Below the pieces are notes generated by a model. It was given only the letters and a program-made list of their open reading frames with translations. It had not been told where the DNA came from and ran no database searches. Below are positions 61,237 through 64,000 of a DNA stretch of 64,000 nt, one piece after another. The DNA lies in the NCBI GenBank assembly GCA_002964805.2, contig PUDQ02000033.1, forward strand, positions 1-64,000, read 5' to 3'. The first letter of the stretch is position 1, and the number at the start of each line of letters is the position of its first letter. Made by a program: the position numbers and the translations under genes. The stretch comes from Trametes villosa. Its lineage: Eukaryota > Basidiomycota > Agaricomycetes > Polyporales > Polyporaceae.

Positions 61237-64000
61237 TCAGTTCGCGGGCAGCGCGCAACGGTCCGCGGACAGGTTGAGGTCTACAGTAGCAAGGCGATGT
61301 CAGATCGTGCAGTGAGCGAGAGGGGGGGAGGGAGACGTACCGTTGCCCCACCAGTCGGGGAAGCTGTGCGCGGTGCCGGACGCGCCGAACACGGCGAAGT
61401 TGAGGATGAACGAGATGACCTGGGTGCCGCCGTCGAGCGCCGCCGCGACGATGTAGCTGTCGCGCTCATATCAGCACCCCATACTCACAATCGAAGGGGG
61501 GAGGGAGGGGATGGGAGGGAGATGGACGCACTTGTACTTGGTGAACCAGCGCGGGTAGCGCGTGCGCACCCACCACTGCGAGAAGAGGCCGATGGTCATC
61601 GACGGGTTCACGGAGGTGTTGATGCCGACGGAGAGGAAGCACGAGTACTGCAGGATGATCGGCGTGCTGAAGTTCTCGAACCCGCCCTTCGGCCAGATGT
61701 ACCACTGTAAGCCGCGCGCGTGTGAGTGCCTGCTATGCGTAAGAGGGAAAGGAGGAGACTTACGGCGGCGATGAAGGGGAGGGGGAGGAAGACGCCGATG
61801 GCGAGGGAGATGGGCACCATGTGGTAGATGCTCTTCGCGCCGAACATCTGCGGGGCGAGGCCGCCCCACGAAATGGCGTTGGAGTTGTAGCCCTGCGCGT
61901 TCTGGCCGGACCACAGACGGGTGCCCGAAATCGAGAGCAGAGCTGCGCAATGCCATTAGCTAGGGATACACGGCCCGAGCCTGCGAATGCTGCTCACCAT
62001 CGCGGTTTGCGTCGACAATGGAGACCATCATGATGTCTGGATAATACACGGTAAGTTCTCGGCGCCCGAAGACCCACGGCGTACTCACAGTTGAGGATGG
62101 CGCCGACGACCGTGCCGAGGATCTGCATCGAGAACGTGACGCGCGGGGGCAGCTTCGCGTACTGGCCTAGCTTCAGGTCGCTCAACATCGCAATGCACTG
62201 GCCCTGGGGGTGCTGGCCGTACAGCGCGCCGTACATGTTCGCGATCGGCTCGCCGGGGACCATGTACGCGGTGATCATCTGGTAGAAGCCGTTCGCGGAG
62301 CTCGTGAACTCCTTGAACCCGATCGTCGCCGCGAGCGTCGAGAAGAGGAGCGAGAGCACGAGCGAGATGAGCAGGATCACCGTGAGCGCCCACCAGGGCA
62401 GGCCGGACTTGCCGCCGTAGTTCGTCGCCTGCGCGATCGCGTACGCGGCCGCGAGCAGCGCGAAGTACCACCAGCGCGGGATCTGCTTGTACACCTTCAT
62501 CTTCTCGTAGTGCGGGTCGTGCACGACGAGCGGCGTCTTGTTCCACGGGTTGAACGTCTTCAGGAACGGCTTGATGTCCGCCCAGTGCCAGAAGAAGACG
62601 TGCGTGAAGGTCGCGCCGAGGGACAGGTTCGAGGTGATGAGGTAGAGCGCGTTGGTCGCGGAGAAGAACGCGGGCTGCAGAGCGTTGTCAGACATTGCTG
62701 GATTGTACGGTACTGATTACACTTACCCCGAGCTGCTCGTACTTGACGGGGTCGAACTTGCCGTTAGTGAGGAGACCAGTCTGGTTGTACTGGGAGCCGT
62801 CCTCAGCCTAGCGGGGCACAAGCGTTAGCGTGGCCATTCACGGTCCAAACAGGACGGAGACGACTCACGAAGATGGCCTGGCTCATGAAGGGGAAGTCCT
62901 TCGCGCGCCAGATGTTGCCGTAGTACACGCCCGCCATGAGTATGTACGTGAGGAAGATGCCGATGTCCTGGTTGATCTGGAGCCAGAGCGGCGCGAAGAG
63001 GCAGTCGCTGCCGATCAGGTTCCAGTCGAAGCACCACGAGAGCAGGCCCATGCCCTCGTTGTTGCTCGCGCCGCCGAACACGTTGCGGAACACCGTGCTG
63101 GTGTTGTTCGCGAGGCAGAAGATGGAGATGCCGGTGAGGAGGGGGAAGATCCCTGCGCGCCAGCCACGTGCGTGTCAGCAGCGATCATGGCGCGGGAGGC
63201 GCCGGGCGCGCGGCGCAAACAATGGACCTACACTGCGGAATGATCTCCCAGACGAACATGACAGCGAAGACCGTCCAGAAGAGACGGACGCGCTTGGAGG
63301 TCATCTGGTTGTCGAAGTGCAGCGCCTGGAAGAGATTGGCGGTGGAGACTGCGGAACGGTAAGGAAGGTGCCGATAGCGGAATGGGGATAGAGCTCACTC
63401 GTCGACGGCCAGAAGCACTTGGTGGGCTTCACAAGCAGGTCCTGCAACAGACCGGCGTAACCGTACCCGAGCAGTTGGGAGCCGATGAGGGTGAAGATCG
63501 CAAGCCCTGCGTTCTGTATGGCCGTTAGCTTCGCCCGCACTATTGCACCACGTACGAACTAACCATCTTGTTGCCATAGTACACTGCATTTCTCGTCAGT
63601 TATATGCCATACGGCTGGAATAAAAATACTCACAGTCCTGGACGGAGATGACTTGAATAGCGGTGGCAGAGACGGCAGCCGTGGACGACATGATGATGAT
63701 GGCGACGTGCTCCTTGACTGCACCATTGTGAGAAGGGTAGTCGACTGATATGGCTTGAGACTTACTGTTGAAGGGACCGGGGTTGATCCAGCGGAAGATA
63801 CCCTTGGACGGGAGCGCGATGGCCATGGCATTGCCGAACCAGTACGACAGGACCAGCAGGAAGAGCGTCGAGACCGACAAGGTCTGAGGCTTGAAGTAGT
63901 AGATCTGGGCCAGTACGCTGATGGACTGCGGTCAATAAAAATAGAAAACGGTATATTCGTCGACACTTACGCGCCGAAGGCAGAGAAGCCAAGACCAAGG
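61237..64000 (-). CDS. OPT family oligopeptide transporter (5' end beyond window)
   Basis: Proton-coupled plasma-membrane importer of small peptides or related compounds. Motifs in order from the right edge: IFRWINPGPFN-KEHVAIIIM (OPT signature with N-P-G-P-F-N), LLGYGYAGLLQDLLVKPTKCFWPS, many membrane helices, WCFDWNLIGSDCLFAPLWLQIN, TFTHVFFWHWADIKPF, IPRWWYFALLAAAYAIAQATNYG, MVPGEPIANMYGALYGQ, MFGAKSIYHMVPISLAIGVF, WPKGGFENFSTPIILQYSCF and SFPDWWGN. A last short exon ends LNLSADRCALPAN at 61237. More than twelve introns of 50-70 bases. The start codon lies right of 64000. The PGEPIANMYGALYG block is typical of fungal small-oligopeptide transporters. Confidence 0.93.

Overview
This window is nuclear DNA from a filamentous basidiomycete, most likely an Agaricomycete and possibly a polypore. 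The evidence is GC- and CpG-rich coding DNA, genes on both strands broken by many 45-65 base GT-AG introns with CTRAY-type branch sites, single-copy genes typical of fungi, and an expanded F-box-like family whose proteins open with M-G-Q-x-W. No bacterial, organellar, CRISPR or prophage feature was seen. Starts and splices below were inferred by eye from splice signals, reading phase and family conservation.

Layout. 1-6.4 kb: an unidentified 3' exon, a truncated paralogue of a basidiomycete protein, a SUN-domain gene, and the full-length form of that protein with one frame break. 6.4-8 kb: repeats. 8-19.5 kb: three related small ORFs of unknown function, then an apparently intact Tad/I-like LINE with a zinc-knuckle gag and an endonuclease-RT-RNase H polyprotein. 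19.7-23.6 kb: ARMC8/Gid5 (GID/CTLH ubiquitin ligase) divergent from an Ecm15-type thiamine-binding protein. 23.6-31.4 kb: a DNMT1-type cytosine methyltransferase head to head with MCM7, with MCB boxes beside MCM7. 31.7-48.2 kb: Kex2 protease, methylenetetrahydrofolate reductase, Rab6/Ypt6, TAP42/alpha4, POT1, an unrecognised gene and a heat shock factor. 48.3-56.4 kb: five tandem F-box-like paralogues plus a decayed sixth, all on the minus strand. 56.6-64 kb: branched-chain 2-oxoacid dehydrogenase E1 beta, a CreC/WDR20-type WD40 protein, and an oligopeptide transporter cut by the right edge.

Most of the window is ordinary housekeeping DNA with many short divergent promoters. The unusual parts are the sharply CpG-poor catalytic half of the DNA methyltransferase gene inside CpG-rich surroundings, the F-box-like array with identical 20-base first exons, the LINE with probable spliceosomal introns in gag and a new small-ORF family in front of it, a 5-base microexon, and a probable GC-AG intron in MCM7.
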